From assembly GCA_026708325.1 (NCBI GenBank), contig JAPOVC010000018.1:83306-147305 (forward strand): a stretch of DNA of 64,000 nt, written 5' to 3'. Positions 15,906 through 24,646 of the stretch are shown piece after piece. The notes below the pieces were generated by a model. That model saw nothing but the letters and a program-made list of their open reading frames with translations, did not search any database and was not told the DNA's origin. Both the position numbers and the translations under genes were made by a program. This DNA comes from Anaerolineaceae bacterium (GTDB lineage: Bacteria > Chloroflexota > Anaerolineae > Aggregatilineales > Phototrophicaceae). Numbering within the stretch: the first letter of the stretch is position 1; each line of letters begins with the position of its first letter.

Positions 15906-17447
15906 TCAACGGGCGAAATCCACCGCCCGCGTCTCGCGGATGACCTGGACCTTGATCTGGCCGGGATACTGCATGGTCTCCTCGATCTTGCGCGCCACGT
16001 CGCGCGAGAGTTGCAGGGCCTGCAGGTCATCGACGTCGTCCGGCCGGATGATGATGCGCACTTCGCGGCCGGCCTGCAGGGCGTAGCTCTGGTCCACGCC
16101 ATCGAAGCTGGCGGCGATTTCCTCCAGGGTCTTCACGCGCTTGATGTAGGATTCGAGGCTCTCGCGCCGGGCGCCGGGCCGGGCGCCGGAGATGGCGTCG
16201 GCGGCCTCGACGATGTAGGCCTCCACGTAGGCCGGTTCGACCTCGTGATGGTGGCTGGCGACGCAGTTGACCACGTTTTCGCGCACGCCATGACGCTTGA
16301 TGAAGTCCGCGCCCAGCAGGGCGTGCGTGCCCTCCACCTCGTGGTCGATGGCCTTGCCGATATCGTGCAGCAGGCCGCCGGCGCGCGCCACGTCGACGTC
16401 CGCGCCCAGTTCCCCGGCGATCATGCCGGCGATGTGCGCGGTCTCGATGGCGTGGGCATGCATGTTCTGGCCGTAACTGGTGCGGAACTTCAGCCTTCCC
16501 AGCAGTCTGATGATCTCCGGATGCAGGCCGGGGACGCCGGCCTCGAAGGCGGCCCGTTCGCCTTCCTCGCGGATGGTCTGGTTCACTTCTTCGGTGGCAT
16601 CCTCGACCAGCTTCTCGATTCGGGCGGGATGGATGCGTCCGTCCGTCACCAGTTTGCCCATCGCCTGGCGCGCCACCTCGCGCCTGACGGGGTTGAAGCT
16701 GCTGATGGTGACGGCCTCGGGTGTGTCGTCGACCACCACGTCAACGCCGGTGGCCAGCTCGAAGGCGCGAATGTTGCGACCGTTGCGCCCGATGATGCGC
16801 CCCTTCATGTCGTCCGAGGGCAGGGGCACCACGCTGACCGAAATCTCGCTCACGTGCTCGCTGGCCAGGCGTTGCACCGCCAGCGAGATGATGTTGCGCG
16901 CCCGTGTGTCGGCTTCCTCGCGCGCGCTGGCCTCGACCTGGCGAATGATGCGCGCCATGTCGTTGCGGGAATCGTTTTCGACGACCGCCATCAGTTCCTC
17001 GCGCGCTTCCTCCTGCGTCATGCGCGCGATGCGCTCAAGTTCGGTCTTGCGCTCATCTTCCAGTTTGCCCAGCCTGTTTTCGCGTTTGTCCAGCCGGCTC
17101 TGTCGCTTGTTCAGGTTCTGGTCGCGCTGCTCAAGACGGTCCAGGCGCGTGTCCTGTTGCGTTCTGCGCTGCTGCAAACGGTCCGCCTCGCGGTCCAGTT
17201 CGCGCCGGCGCCGGTTGGCCGTCCGCTCGGATTCCTCCAGCAAGACGCGGGCCTTTTCGGTGGCTTCGGCGATGGTGGCCGCGGCGTCGCGCGCGGCTTC
17301 ATCGCGCGTGGCCTGGTTCTGGGTTTCGGCCAGCGTGCGCCAGTTTTCCACCTGGGCGTCCTGGTGCCGACGTAGCAGCAGAAGAGAGACGATGGCGCCC
17401 AGGGCCACGCCGATGAGCAGCGTCGCCGAGGGGATCAGGTGTTCCAT
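15906..17447 (-). CDS. rny: Ribonuclease Y
   Basis: 513 aa. N-terminal membrane helix (about 5-25), a long Arg/Glu/Gln-rich coiled coil (about 40-200), a KH domain with GRIIGRNGRNIRAFE, then the HD phosphohydrolase domain with LLHDIGKAIDHEVEGTHALLG and SHHHEVEP. This is the membrane-bound endoribonuclease that starts mRNA decay in many Gram-positive-like bacteria. ATG at 17447 begins the standard helix; a longer frame upstream belongs to recX sequence. The start overlaps the recX stop by 13 bases. Length is normal for the family. Confidence 0.95.
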   Translation of the reverse strand: MEHLIPSATLLIGVALGAIVSLLLLRRHQDAQVENWRTLAETQNQATRDEAARDAAATIAEATEKARVLLEESERTANRRRRELDREADRLQQRRTQQDTRLDRLEQRDQNLNKRQSRLDKRENRLGKLEDERKTELERIARMTQEEAREELMAVVENDSRNDMARIIRQVEASAREEADTRARNIISLAVQRLASEHVSEISVSVVPLPSDDMKGRIIGRNGRNIRAFELATGVDVVVDDTPEAVTISSFNPVRREVARQAMGKLVTDGRIHPARIEKLVEDATEEVNQTIREEGERAAFEAGVPGLHPEIIRLLGRLKFRTSYGQNMHAHAIETAHIAGMIAGELGADVDVARAGGLLHDIGKAIDHEVEGTHALLGADFIKRHGVRENVVNCVASHHHEVEPAYVEAYIVEAADAISGARPGARRESLESYIKRVKTLEEIAASFDGVDQSYALQAGREVRIIIRPDDVDDLQALQLSRDVARKIEETMQYPGQIKVQVIRETRAVDFAR

Positions 17448-18109
17448 GTCGGGTAGTCCTCCTGCCTGCTGGCAGGGAAGGCCTGTTCGTCTTCCCTGGC
17501 TTCTGTCAATAGTTCTTCCACGACCTCGCGACACAGGTCGGCCTCGAAGCCACGCCGCTGCAGGCTGTCCCACAATTTGCGCCGCAGCTTCTCCGGAGTC
17601 TCTCCCCGTCGCCGGCGCAGACTCCTGCGCGCCGCGCGCCGGGCCGCGTCCAGACTGTCCACGTCGACCAGCGCGCTTTCGATGATCTCTGTCGCCACGC
17701 CCTTTTGACGCAGCTCGTAGCCCAGCGCGCGGCGACCCATGGGCCGAAAACGCAGCCGGTCTTCCACCCAAAAGCGGGCAAAGGCGACATCATCCAGCCA
17801 TCCCTGTTGCGTCATGCGTTCCAGCGCTGCGGCGATGGCATCGTCTGTAAAGCCCTTGCGCCCCAGGTTGCGGCGCACTTCCGCCACGCTGCGCGGCCGG
17901 TAGGCAAGGAAGCGGGCCGCCTTGTCAATGGCGCGAAGGACCTCGTCCTCCTGCTGCAGGCGGGCGACCGCCGCCTCGTCCAGGGGCTGACCGACGCCCA
18001 GACCGGCTGCCAGGGTCGATGCCAGACTGAAGGCGCGGTCGCCATCCAGAAAGACGTCAACCCGATCGCGTTTGCGTTTGTCGGCCTGCAAGGCGGTGAT
18101 CGTCGCCAT
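17435..18109 (-). CDS. recX: Regulatory protein RecX
   Basis: 224 aa. Three tandem three-helix RecX repeats are visible: ARFLAYRPRSVAEVRRNLGRK, FARFWVEDRLRFRPMGRRAL, and LRRKLWDSLQRRGFE. RecX binds inside the RecA filament groove and limits recombinase activity. recA is not in the window. Overlaps and precedes rny, so the two are probably one transcript; the recX-rny order is seen in other Chloroflexota-like genomes as far as I recall. Confidence 0.9.
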   Translation of the reverse strand: MATITALQADKRKRDRVDVFLDGDRAFSLASTLAAGLGVGQPLDEAAVARLQQEDEVLRAIDKAARFLAYRPRSVAEVRRNLGRKGFTDDAIAAALERMTQQGWLDDVAFARFWVEDRLRFRPMGRRALGYELRQKGVATEIIESALVDVDSLDAARRAARRSLRRRRGETPEKLRRKLWDSLQRRGFEADLCREVVEELLTEAREDEQAFPASRQEDYPTWNT

Positions 18110-18465
18110 GAAATTGTTGCCCGGGAACGCACAAGGCCGCGGCCGGAATCATCACGGTTGCGGCCTTCAGCAGTCCCTGCCGATGCGTTGCGAAACGTTG
18201 TGTCGGGCGTTTCGTTGTTGCTGGAAACCTCGATCCGTTCCGGGAAGCCTGCTTGTACGATCCTCTCTTCAGACAGCCAGGTTCCCTTGACCGGTTACAA
18301 CTTTCACCTCACGCACGCCGGAAGGCCTGCGTTCACGTTGGCACCACAACTCGTGTCGTTATGTTACTGTTAACACATTAACACGACATGCAATGGCTCG
18401 CCAGGCGATTGGTATTCTATGGACGGGCCGGTCCCGCTTCCGGCGCACGCAGGCAAGGAAAATCG
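18110..18465. other. 356-base intergenic stretch between recX and the SDR gene
   Basis: Divergent region. Nothing gene-like was found. It holds an AT-rich palindrome at 18368-18383, and on the left GGCCGC/GCGGCC arms (about 18131-18165) that could pair, with no T-tract. The 5' signals for recX must lie here but no clear -10 was seen. Confidence 0.5.
18368..18383. promoter_or_regulatory. TGTTAA-N4-TTAACA palindrome, candidate operator
   Basis: Perfect 6-base arms TGTTAA and TTAACA around CACA, in the only AT-rich patch of this region, 83 bases before the SDR start. The symmetry and position suit a dimeric repressor site. Confidence 0.4.
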
Positions 18466-19242
18466 ATGGCTGAAGGACCGCAGGCCCCGCGCGTGCTCGT
18501 CACCGGCAGCAGCTTTCCCGGCGCCGGCGTTGCCGCGGCCCTGCTGGCGGAAGGCGCCCGCGTCTCCCTCCTGCAACGGGACCACGATTACCCCCTGCCG
18601 GAACCCCTGGCGAGCAACGTCAGTCCGCTCGTCGCCGACGTCTGGAACCCCGCCAGCCTGAGCGGGCGGGCCCGCGGCCATCACCTGACGATTCACACCG
18701 TAGGCAGCATGGTCGCCGACCCGGCGCGCGGCCTCAATCACCACTGGCTCAATTTTGTTTCCGCGCGCAACGTGGCCAACATGTGCGTCAGCGACGGTTG
18801 TCCGCGCCTGGTGTTGCTCAGCTGCGCCCGCGCGCCATGGATCAACCGCGGCTACGTGCGCGCCAAGCGCGCCGCCGAGGACTACTGTCTGCGGGTCGGT
18901 CTGGAGACGCTGATCATTCGCGCGCCGCTGACCTGGATTCGTGGCCAGCGCCGTCAACCCATCTTCTGGCTGATGACTCTGCTCGGCAGCGTGCCGCCGA
19001 CCTCCTGGCTCGGTTTCGGCCGCAGCGCACCGCTGCAATTCGATATCTTCGCGCGGGGTGTGGCGCGCATCGCCCTGTACCCGAAACCCGGCCAGCAGTT
19101 GTACTGGCGCCGGGACCTGCGCCGTCGCAACAGCAACCGCGAAGCCCGACATTACATGCCGCCGGCGCTTCCCGAAGCGGAGTCGGAGCCCGATGAGGAA
19201 GACGTCCCCTTCGGCTGGCTGCCGCCGGCTTCCGATGCCTGA
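18466..19242 (+). CDS. NAD(P)-binding Rossmann protein, atypical SDR
   Basis: 258 aa. N-terminal VLVTGSSFPGAGVAAALLAEG matches the GxxGxxG nucleotide-binding turn in spaced form; later HLTIHTVGSMV, NFVSARNVANMCV and LLSCARAPW follow the atypical extended-SDR pattern (NDUFA9/NmrA group). The YxxxK is present as YVRAK. The last 25 residues are acidic. Substrate unknown. ATG at 18466 has AGGAAAA upstream. The gene converges with the PlsC gene, 5 bases apart. Confidence 0.7.
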   Translation: MAEGPQAPRVLVTGSSFPGAGVAAALLAEGARVSLLQRDHDYPLPEPLASNVSPLVADVWNPASLSGRARGHHLTIHTVGSMVADPARGLNHHWLNFVSARNVANMCVSDGCPRLVLLSCARAPWINRGYVRAKRAAEDYCLRVGLETLIIRAPLTWIRGQRRQPIFWLMTLLGSVPPTSWLGFGRSAPLQFDIFARGVARIALYPKPGQQLYWRRDLRRRNSNREARHYMPPALPEAESEPDEEDVPFGWLPPASDA

Positions 19243-19247
19243 GAGCG

Positions 19248-20354
19248 TTACAGCCGGTGCCGGTCTCCCGGTTCCTCCACACGCCACCCGGCGGTCCCGG
19301 CCAGTCGGTAACGCCGCAGGGGTCGCAGTCGCGCCAGGCGCTCGTGCCGGGCGGCCTGGCTGAGCCGCAGTTGCAGCTGACGCAGGCCGGCGTCCATCTC
19401 CGCCGCATCGGCATAGCCAAAGCGGTAAGACAGGAAGTGCGGGTGATCGTCGAGAAAGGCGAGGGCGTGCTCCAGGGCCGTCTGCAATTCTGCCGTCGCC
19501 TGGGGCCGGCCGACCTGTAGCAGGGCCTGGACCGGCAGGCGCATGTTGCGCGTCATCACGTCCAGCAGCACTGGCGTATGAAAAAAGCGACCCGGCCCGG
19601 CGGCGTGCTCCAGGTCGGCTGCCTGCAGGGAGTCCTCGTCGGCGCCCAGCTCCAGTATGCAATCGAAATGTTCGTCCTGTATGCGCTGGCTGGCGCGGCG
19701 CTCCGCCTCGGGGATGAGGGCCGCGATCTGGTCCATGATGTGGGTTGCGGCCGCGCCCAGCGCCTGCTTGCGCGATAAGCCGGGCAGGTCCACGCGGACG
19801 GGCGGCAGGGGCTGACCGATGTTCATGGTCAGCCGTGGCCGTTTCAGCGCGAGCACGGCGCCCAGCGCGCCTTCCATCCCGCCGAAGCCGATCGGCAGCA
19901 CCGGCGCGCCGCTGTGATAGCTCAGCCAGGCCACGCCGGTATGGGCGCGTTTCAGCACCGGCGACCAGATGCCGCCTTCCGGGAATATGCCGACCACGCC
20001 CCTCTGGCGCAGAATGTCCAGCGGCAACCGCATTTCATGACGCCGGGCGTTGCCGCGGTCCACCGGCAGGAAACCCCAAAGCCTGACGATCCAGGCGTAG
20101 CGCGGGTCCATGGGGATGTCGCCGGTGCCGATGACCTCGATTTCCCAGGGCGTCAGCAACACCATCAGCACCACTTCCATCAGCGCCACGTGGTTGCCCA
20201 CCAGAATCAGCGGGCCGCGGGCCGGCAGGTTGGCGCGGCCCTGTACCTCGGTGCGCGTCAGCAGGCGGAGGGCGAGCCGCCCGAGGGGGCGCAGCGCACG
20301 GCGCAGCAGCACCCGGCGCGGATAGCGGATGCTGTAGTCACTTTCTCCACTCAT
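19248..20354 (-). CDS. PlsC-family acyltransferase with HX4E in place of HX4D
   Basis: 368 aa. Lysophospholipid-acyltransferase domain in the N-terminal 220 residues: LVGNHVALMEVV (motif I), FLPVDRGNARR (motif II), IFPEGGIW (motif III, 124-131), and LPIGFGG (motif IV). Motif I normally reads NHxSxxD; here the acid after His55 is Glu60, with Ala for Ser. About 150 extra C-terminal residues form a separate helical region with Arg-rich stretches, not recognised. Should acylate lysophosphatidate or a related lipid at the membrane. Predicted translation from GTG or ATG near 20354. Confidence 0.85.
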   Translation of the reverse strand: MSGESDYSIRYPRRVLLRRALRPLGRLALRLLTRTEVQGRANLPARGPLILVGNHVALMEVVLMVLLTPWEIEVIGTGDIPMDPRYAWIVRLWGFLPVDRGNARRHEMRLPLDILRQRGVVGIFPEGGIWSPVLKRAHTGVAWLSYHSGAPVLPIGFGGMEGALGAVLALKRPRLTMNIGQPLPPVRVDLPGLSRKQALGAAATHIMDQIAALIPEAERRASQRIQDEHFDCILELGADEDSLQAADLEHAAGPGRFFHTPVLLDVMTRNMRLPVQALLQVGRPQATAELQTALEHALAFLDDHPHFLSYRFGYADAAEMDAGLRQLQLRLSQAARHERLARLRPLRRYRLAGTAGWRVEEPGDRHRL

Positions 20355-20396
20355 GGTCTCCGCCGGGGCCGGACGCCGCAGGGTCGCGGGCGACCC

Positions 20397-21710
20397 CTAA
20401 AGCGACAACACACGCGCCGCACCGGGCAGGGGGACGACCACGTGGCGCGTATCCACCACCAGCGCGCTGTGGTCGGCGACCTGCTGCCAGTCGATGGCGC
20501 TGTGGTCGGTGATGACGACCACACAATCCGCCGCAGCCAATTCCGCCGCATCCAGGGGCTGGCTGTACAGGCACTGTCCGTCCGGCAGGCGCAGCTGCGG
20601 CACCTGCGGGTCGTGGTAGCGGACGGCGGCGCCCTTCTCCATGAGCAGGGCCAGCACGTCCAGCGCGGGGCTTTCGCGGACGTCATCCACGTCGCGCTTG
20701 AAGGCCACGCCAAGCACGAGGACGCGCGCGCCGCGCACGGCCTTGCCCTCGTCGTTGAGCGCGTCGCTGATGCGTTGCGCGACGTGCAGGGGCATGGCGG
20801 TGTTGATTTCGCTGGCCACCTCGATGAAGCGGGCATTGTAGTTGAGGGTCTTCAGCTTCCAGCTGAGGTAGTGGGGATCGACCGGGATGCAATGGCCGCC
20901 CAGGCCCGGGCCGGGGAAGAAGGGCATGAAACCGAAGGGCTTGCTGGCCGCCGCCTCGATCACCTCCCACACGTCGATGTTGAGGCGGTTGCACATCAGT
21001 GCCATCTCGTTGACGAGGCCGATGTTGACGGCGCGGAAGGTGTTTTCCAGCAACTTGGTCATCTCGGCCACGGTGGGCGAACTGACCGGCAGGACCTGGT
21101 CGACGGCGGTGGAGTAGAGCGCCACGGCGACTTCGGTACAGGCCGTCGTGATGCCGCCGACAATGCGCGGCGTGTTGCGCACGCCAAACTCCGTATTGGC
21201 GGGATCGATGCGCTCGGGTGAAAAGGCCACGAAGATGCTCTCGCCGGCCACGAGTCCGCGTTCCTGCAGGCGCGGCAGGATGATCTCGCTGGTGGTGCCG
21301 GGCCAGGTGGTGCTCTCCAGCACGATCAACTGGCCGGCGCGGCAGACCTCGACGAGCGCCTCCAGGGCGTGCAGGATATAGGACATGTCGGGGTCGCGCG
21401 TCTTGCGCAGGGGGGTGGGCACGCAGATGCTGATGGCGTCGGCGGCGGACAGCGCCCGGTAGTCGTCGGTGGCGCAGAGCCGGCCGGCCGCGACCAGCGG
21501 CGCGACCGTTTCATGGGCGACGCCAGGGATGTAACTGCGGCCTTCATTGAGTTGGGCCACCTTGTCCAGGTCCAGGTCCAGGCCCGTGACCCGAAAGCCG
21601 GCGCGGGCAAATTCAAGCGCCAGCGGCAGCCCGACATAGCCCAGGCCCACAATGCCGATGCGGGCGCTGCGGGCCTGGAGTTTTTCCAGCAACTTTTCGC
21701 GATGATTCAC
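20397..21710 (-). CDS. UDP-N-acetylmannosamine/UDP-sugar 6-dehydrogenase
   Basis: 437 aa. Nucleotide-sugar dehydrogenase: NAD-binding IGIVGLGYVGLPLA (18-31), VLESTTWPGTT, SPERIDPAN, LLENTFRAVNIGLVNE with the catalytic Lys region, and GPGLGGHCIPVDP with the nucleophile Cys274. The SPERIDPAN and FRAVNIGLVNEMA segments are those of the WecC/WbpA group, which oxidises UDP-GlcNAc or UDP-ManNAc to the uronate. Its product could feed the WecG/TagA-type transferase at 33258. GTG 21710 is preferred to the GTG at 21749: AGGGA precedes it and the -10 at 21741-21746 would overlap the longer version. Confidence 0.88.
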   Translation of the reverse strand: MNHREKLLEKLQARSARIGIVGLGYVGLPLALEFARAGFRVTGLDLDLDKVAQLNEGRSYIPGVAHETVAPLVAAGRLCATDDYRALSAADAISICVPTPLRKTRDPDMSYILHALEALVEVCRAGQLIVLESTTWPGTTSEIILPRLQERGLVAGESIFVAFSPERIDPANTEFGVRNTPRIVGGITTACTEVAVALYSTAVDQVLPVSSPTVAEMTKLLENTFRAVNIGLVNEMALMCNRLNIDVWEVIEAAASKPFGFMPFFPGPGLGGHCIPVDPHYLSWKLKTLNYNARFIEVASEINTAMPLHVAQRISDALNDEGKAVRGARVLVLGVAFKRDVDDVRESPALDVLALLMEKGAAVRYHDPQVPQLRLPDGQCLYSQPLDAAELAAADCVVVITDHSAIDWQQVADHSALVVDTRHVVVPLPGAARVLSL

Positions 21711-21740
21711 TTTGTCATTCCCTGACCGCCGCGCGCGCGA

Positions 21741-21746
21741 AGTATA
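21741..21746 (-). promoter_or_regulatory. -10 element TATACT for the UDP-sugar dehydrogenase
   Basis: TATACT on the reverse strand, 31 bases before GTG 21710. Confidence 0.45.
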
Positions 21747-21778
21747 CACGAAATGCGGCGGCCAGGGTCCGGCTGGCC

Positions 21779-22969
21779 CTAGACGTCGGGCGCGGGCGCC
21801 AGCGCCTCCTCCGGCAGTTGCCGGGCGAACTGCTCCAGCCAGGCTTCCATGTCGAAGTCGGGGTGGAACTGTTCCATCATGGCTTCCATCAGGGCCTCGA
21901 CGTCAACGTCCTCGCCCAGGCGCTCCTGCAAGGCTTCCAGGTCCATCATGCCGCCTGGTGGCAGCATGCGCCCGCGAAAGCCAAAGGGCGGCATGCTCCC
22001 GCCCGCGCCGAGAGTCACGTCGAGTTCCATGCTCTCGCCGGCCCGCAGCAATTCCAGTTGCAGGGTCTCGCCCGGGTCGTAGGCCAGCAGCCGCTCACGC
22101 AGGGTGCGGCGGGCATCGACCGGGTCGCCCTCCACCGCCACGACGATGTCCTCCGCCAGCAGACCGGCGGCCTCCGCCGGCGATTCCGGCAGCACGCGCA
22201 GGATCAGGGCGCCCTCCTGCTGCGTCAGTTCGCGCTCCGCGGCGAGGTCCGCGTTCAGGTCCATGTATTCCACGCCCAGCAGGGGCTGACCGGCTTCCAT
22301 GCGGAATTCGAAGTCTTCCGGCAGGACCGGCATGCCCTCGCGCGGCATCATGCGCTCGCGGCGGCCCGTGGTGGCTTCGAGTGTCAACTGTTCGCCATCG
22401 CGTTCGACGCCCAGGGCAATGGCGGCGCCCGGCTCCAGCGCGCGGATCAGTTCAGCGGCCTGCAGGGGCGTGTCAACGCTTTGGTCGTTGATGCTGCGCA
22501 ACAGGTCGCCTGTCTGCAGCCCGGCCTGGGCCGCCGGTGATTCCGGCAGCACGTCCTGCACCAGCACACCCGCCTCGCCGCTCACCAGGCTGACGCCCAG
22601 GAAAGCGCTGTCGCGGAAGGCCTGCCAGCGGAGGACCGGCGTCGTCGCGCTCCCCAGGGTGACGTCGAGTTCCAGTTCTTCCCCGTCCCGCAGGACGGTC
22701 AGGGAGATTTGCTCGCCGATGGCCAGCGCCTGGATCGTTGCCGCCAGTTCCTCCGGCGCCACGTCGGCGCCGTTGACCCCGGTGATGAGGTCATCCACCA
22801 GCAGCCCGGCGTCTTCCGCCGGCGATCCGGCCTGCACCTCGCGCACGAGGGCGCCGTCGTCCTCCACCGAATAGGCGATGCCGAGGAAGGGGCGTTCGCC
22901 CGTTTCCTGGGCCATGACTGCGCCGCCCAGGAGCAGCGTCAGGACCAAAATAGCAGGAATAATGCGCAT
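21779..22969 (-). CDS. Secreted protein with three PDZ domains, no protease domain
   Basis: 396 aa. Signal peptide (1-20, ending VMAQ), then three PDZ repeats at about 25-105, 115-205 and 225-320, each with a core AGSPAEDAGLLVDDLITGVNG, PESPAAQAGLQTGDLLRSIN or PESPAEAAGLLAEDIVVAVE segment. The last 70 residues are Met/Glu-rich. HtrA-like proteins combine PDZ with a trypsin domain; here no catalytic His/Asp/Ser domain is present, so it is likely a binding or scaffolding factor outside the membrane. Confidence 0.8.
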   Translation of the reverse strand: MRIIPAILVLTLLLGGAVMAQETGERPFLGIAYSVEDDGALVREVQAGSPAEDAGLLVDDLITGVNGADVAPEELAATIQALAIGEQISLTVLRDGEELELDVTLGSATTPVLRWQAFRDSAFLGVSLVSGEAGVLVQDVLPESPAAQAGLQTGDLLRSINDQSVDTPLQAAELIRALEPGAAIALGVERDGEQLTLEATTGRRERMMPREGMPVLPEDFEFRMEAGQPLLGVEYMDLNADLAAERELTQQEGALILRVLPESPAEAAGLLAEDIVVAVEGDPVDARRTLRERLLAYDPGETLQLELLRAGESMELDVTLGAGGSMPPFGFRGRMLPPGGMMDLEALQERLGEDVDVEALMEAMMEQFHPDFDMEAWLEQFARQLPEEALAPAPDV

Positions 22970-23055
22970 GTCTGTCCCTCCTGTTACCGCTTCGTATCGT
23001 TTTTACGCAGCGACTTTAGGAAAGGTGTAAATGTCCGCTTAGCGTTCGGTGAGAG

Positions 23056-24087
23056 TCAGCGCTCGTCCTCGTTGTCGCTGCCCCGCATGCGGCGCGAGAG
23101 AAAGTCGCCCATCAAACCGGACATCAGCATGCTGGAGGGTGAGGGCAGGTCGGACTTGCGGTCATCGGCGTCCCAGCGGTTGTTGCTGCGACGGTTGATC
23201 CAGGCGCTGTATTCCTCTTCGGCGCCGGTCAGGAGGGCTTCCAGGGCATCGCGGTCGCCGTCGGCCAGCGCCCCGCGAGCCTGCTGCAGGGTGACCAGCA
23301 GGTCATCGAGCCAGCGCAACAGGGGTTCGCGGTTGTGCAGCCACTGGTCGCGCAGGTCATCAGGATGCCGGTCGAAGAGCTGGTGCGTCAGGCGGCCGAA
23401 GGGCGGGTTGGTCAGGCGTTGCAGGTCGTTCCAGCCCGGGCTGTGCGACAGGCAGTGGAAACTGGCCACGCCCAGCAGCGCGGGCAGATCGACCGTGGCA
23501 GCGCTCAGGATGTCGTGCTCCATGGCGTCCATGAAATGCGGCGTCGCGCCCAGCAGGGTGCTGAAGTCGCTGGCCAGTTCCACTGCCGCGCGCGAGCAGT
23601 CGGGCGCCGGCATCAGCAGCATGTTGCCGTCGTCGAAGAGGTCTTCCGCGGCGTGGTCGGCATCGTCGACGCCATCAAAGAGGTAACGGGCGTTGACGAC
23701 CGGCGTCACCTGCACCAGATGCGCGTCTTCGGGCAATTGCTCCTGCGCCAGTCGCGAAGCCGGCGCTTTCAGTTGCGCCATGTCGAGTACGACCGCGCCC
23801 GGCTGCAGGTTGCCCGCCAGGGCCTGCCATGCCGGACCTTGCTCTGGCAGCGGCAGGGCCAGCACGACGATATCGCGGTCGCGCGCGGCGCTGGCCAGGT
23901 TGCGCTCGATCCTGTCGCAGATGCCGGCGCGTTTCGCCGTTTCCAAAATGCCTGGCCGCGGGTCAGCCCCGCGGACGTCAAAGTGTTGCGGCGCCCGCTT
24001 GCTGCGGTTGCAGCGCCGCAGCGCCAGCGCGACCGAACTGCCCGTGCGGTCCAGACCGATAATCGTCACGGTGATGGTTTTGGCCAT
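23056..24087 (-). CDS. Prephenate-dehydrogenase-like NAD(P)-binding protein
   Basis: 343 aa. Rossmann start ITVTIIGLDRTGSSVALAL (GLxxxGxxxA), then ADPRPGILETAKRAGICDR and DIVVLALPLPEQ, the pattern of TyrA and 6-phosphogluconate-type dehydrogenases; a helical C-terminal domain follows with HDILSAATVDLPAL. The TyrA substrate-binding histidine and arginines are not obvious, so activity on prephenate is doubtful. ATG at 24087 has AGGAG seven bases upstream and a consensus TATAAT further up. Confidence 0.65.
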   Translation of the reverse strand: MAKTITVTIIGLDRTGSSVALALRRCNRSKRAPQHFDVRGADPRPGILETAKRAGICDRIERNLASAARDRDIVVLALPLPEQGPAWQALAGNLQPGAVVLDMAQLKAPASRLAQEQLPEDAHLVQVTPVVNARYLFDGVDDADHAAEDLFDDGNMLLMPAPDCSRAAVELASDFSTLLGATPHFMDAMEHDILSAATVDLPALLGVASFHCLSHSPGWNDLQRLTNPPFGRLTHQLFDRHPDDLRDQWLHNREPLLRWLDDLLVTLQQARGALADGDRDALEALLTGAEEEYSAWINRRSNNRWDADDRKSDLPSPSSMLMSGLMGDFLSRRMRGSDNEDER

Positions 24088-24114
24088 GGGCACACTCCTG
24101 CCTGCTGCCCTCCA

Positions 24115-24120
24115 TTATAG
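24115..24120 (-). promoter_or_regulatory. Consensus -10 TATAAT (with TTGACC 19 bases upstream)
   Basis: TATAAT on the reverse strand at 24115-24120, 27 bases before ATG 24087. TTGACC at 24140-24145, inside the end of the HD gene, could be the -35, though a 19-base spacer is long. Confidence 0.5.
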
Positions 24121-24141
24121 CGATTGCCTGGCTGCGTCCGG

Positions 24142-24645
24142 TCAATTGCGCTCGTCCGCCGCGCGCAAGCGCGCCAGCTCTTCGTCGTCGACCGCTTTCC
24201 CCTCGTGGTTTTCGATCAGCCAGGCGGCGCGCTCGCTGGCGCCCGCCGCGCGCGCCATCCGCGCCCCCCAGGCGGGGTGCTGTTCGTGTAGCAAAAAGGG
24301 CCGCACCAGCGGGTCGGCTTCGCTGCCCCGGGCCAGCCGCCGCGCCAGGGCCGGCGCCAGCCGGGGCAAAACCACCACCAGGACACGTTGCCACAGGGGG
24401 AAGGGCCAGCGCGTCTTGCCCAGGTCGTGCAGCAGGGCGGCCACCGCCAGGTCAGGCCCTGGTGAGTCTTCAGCCTGCAGCGCGCGCAGCACGCGCAAAC
24501 TGTGCAATTGTTCGCTGCGACGCAGGCGCCCGAAGCACTGCTGCAATTCCGGCGAAAGGTGCCGCTCCGCCAGCGCCTGGTCGACCGGCCGGGAGAAGGC
24601 CAGCAGGGCGTTCAGCCCCTGGCGCAGGCGACGCCCGGCGCCCAC
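24142..24645 (-). CDS. HD-domain phosphohydrolase
   Basis: 167 aa. HD metal site: His48 in EQLHSLRVL, LLHDLGKTR (His73-Asp74), HEQHPAWG and IENHEGK. Such stand-alone HD proteins hydrolyse nucleotides or phosphate esters; the substrate is unknown. GTG at 24645 lies one base beyond the stop of the M50 protease gene, so the two are translationally linked. The C-terminal part is short and charged. Confidence 0.75.
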   Translation of the reverse strand: MGAGRRLRQGLNALLAFSRPVDQALAERHLSPELQQCFGRLRRSEQLHSLRVLRALQAEDSPGPDLAVAALLHDLGKTRWPFPLWQRVLVVVLPRLAPALARRLARGSEADPLVRPFLLHEQHPAWGARMARAAGASERAAWLIENHEGKAVDDEELARLRAADERN

Positions 24646-24646
24646 C

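Noticed and set aside
21760..21778. GGCCAG/CTGGCC hairpin after the PDZ gene
   Set aside because: Stem-loop exists but lacks a T-run; it also lies over the promoter side of the UDP-sugar dehydrogenase.
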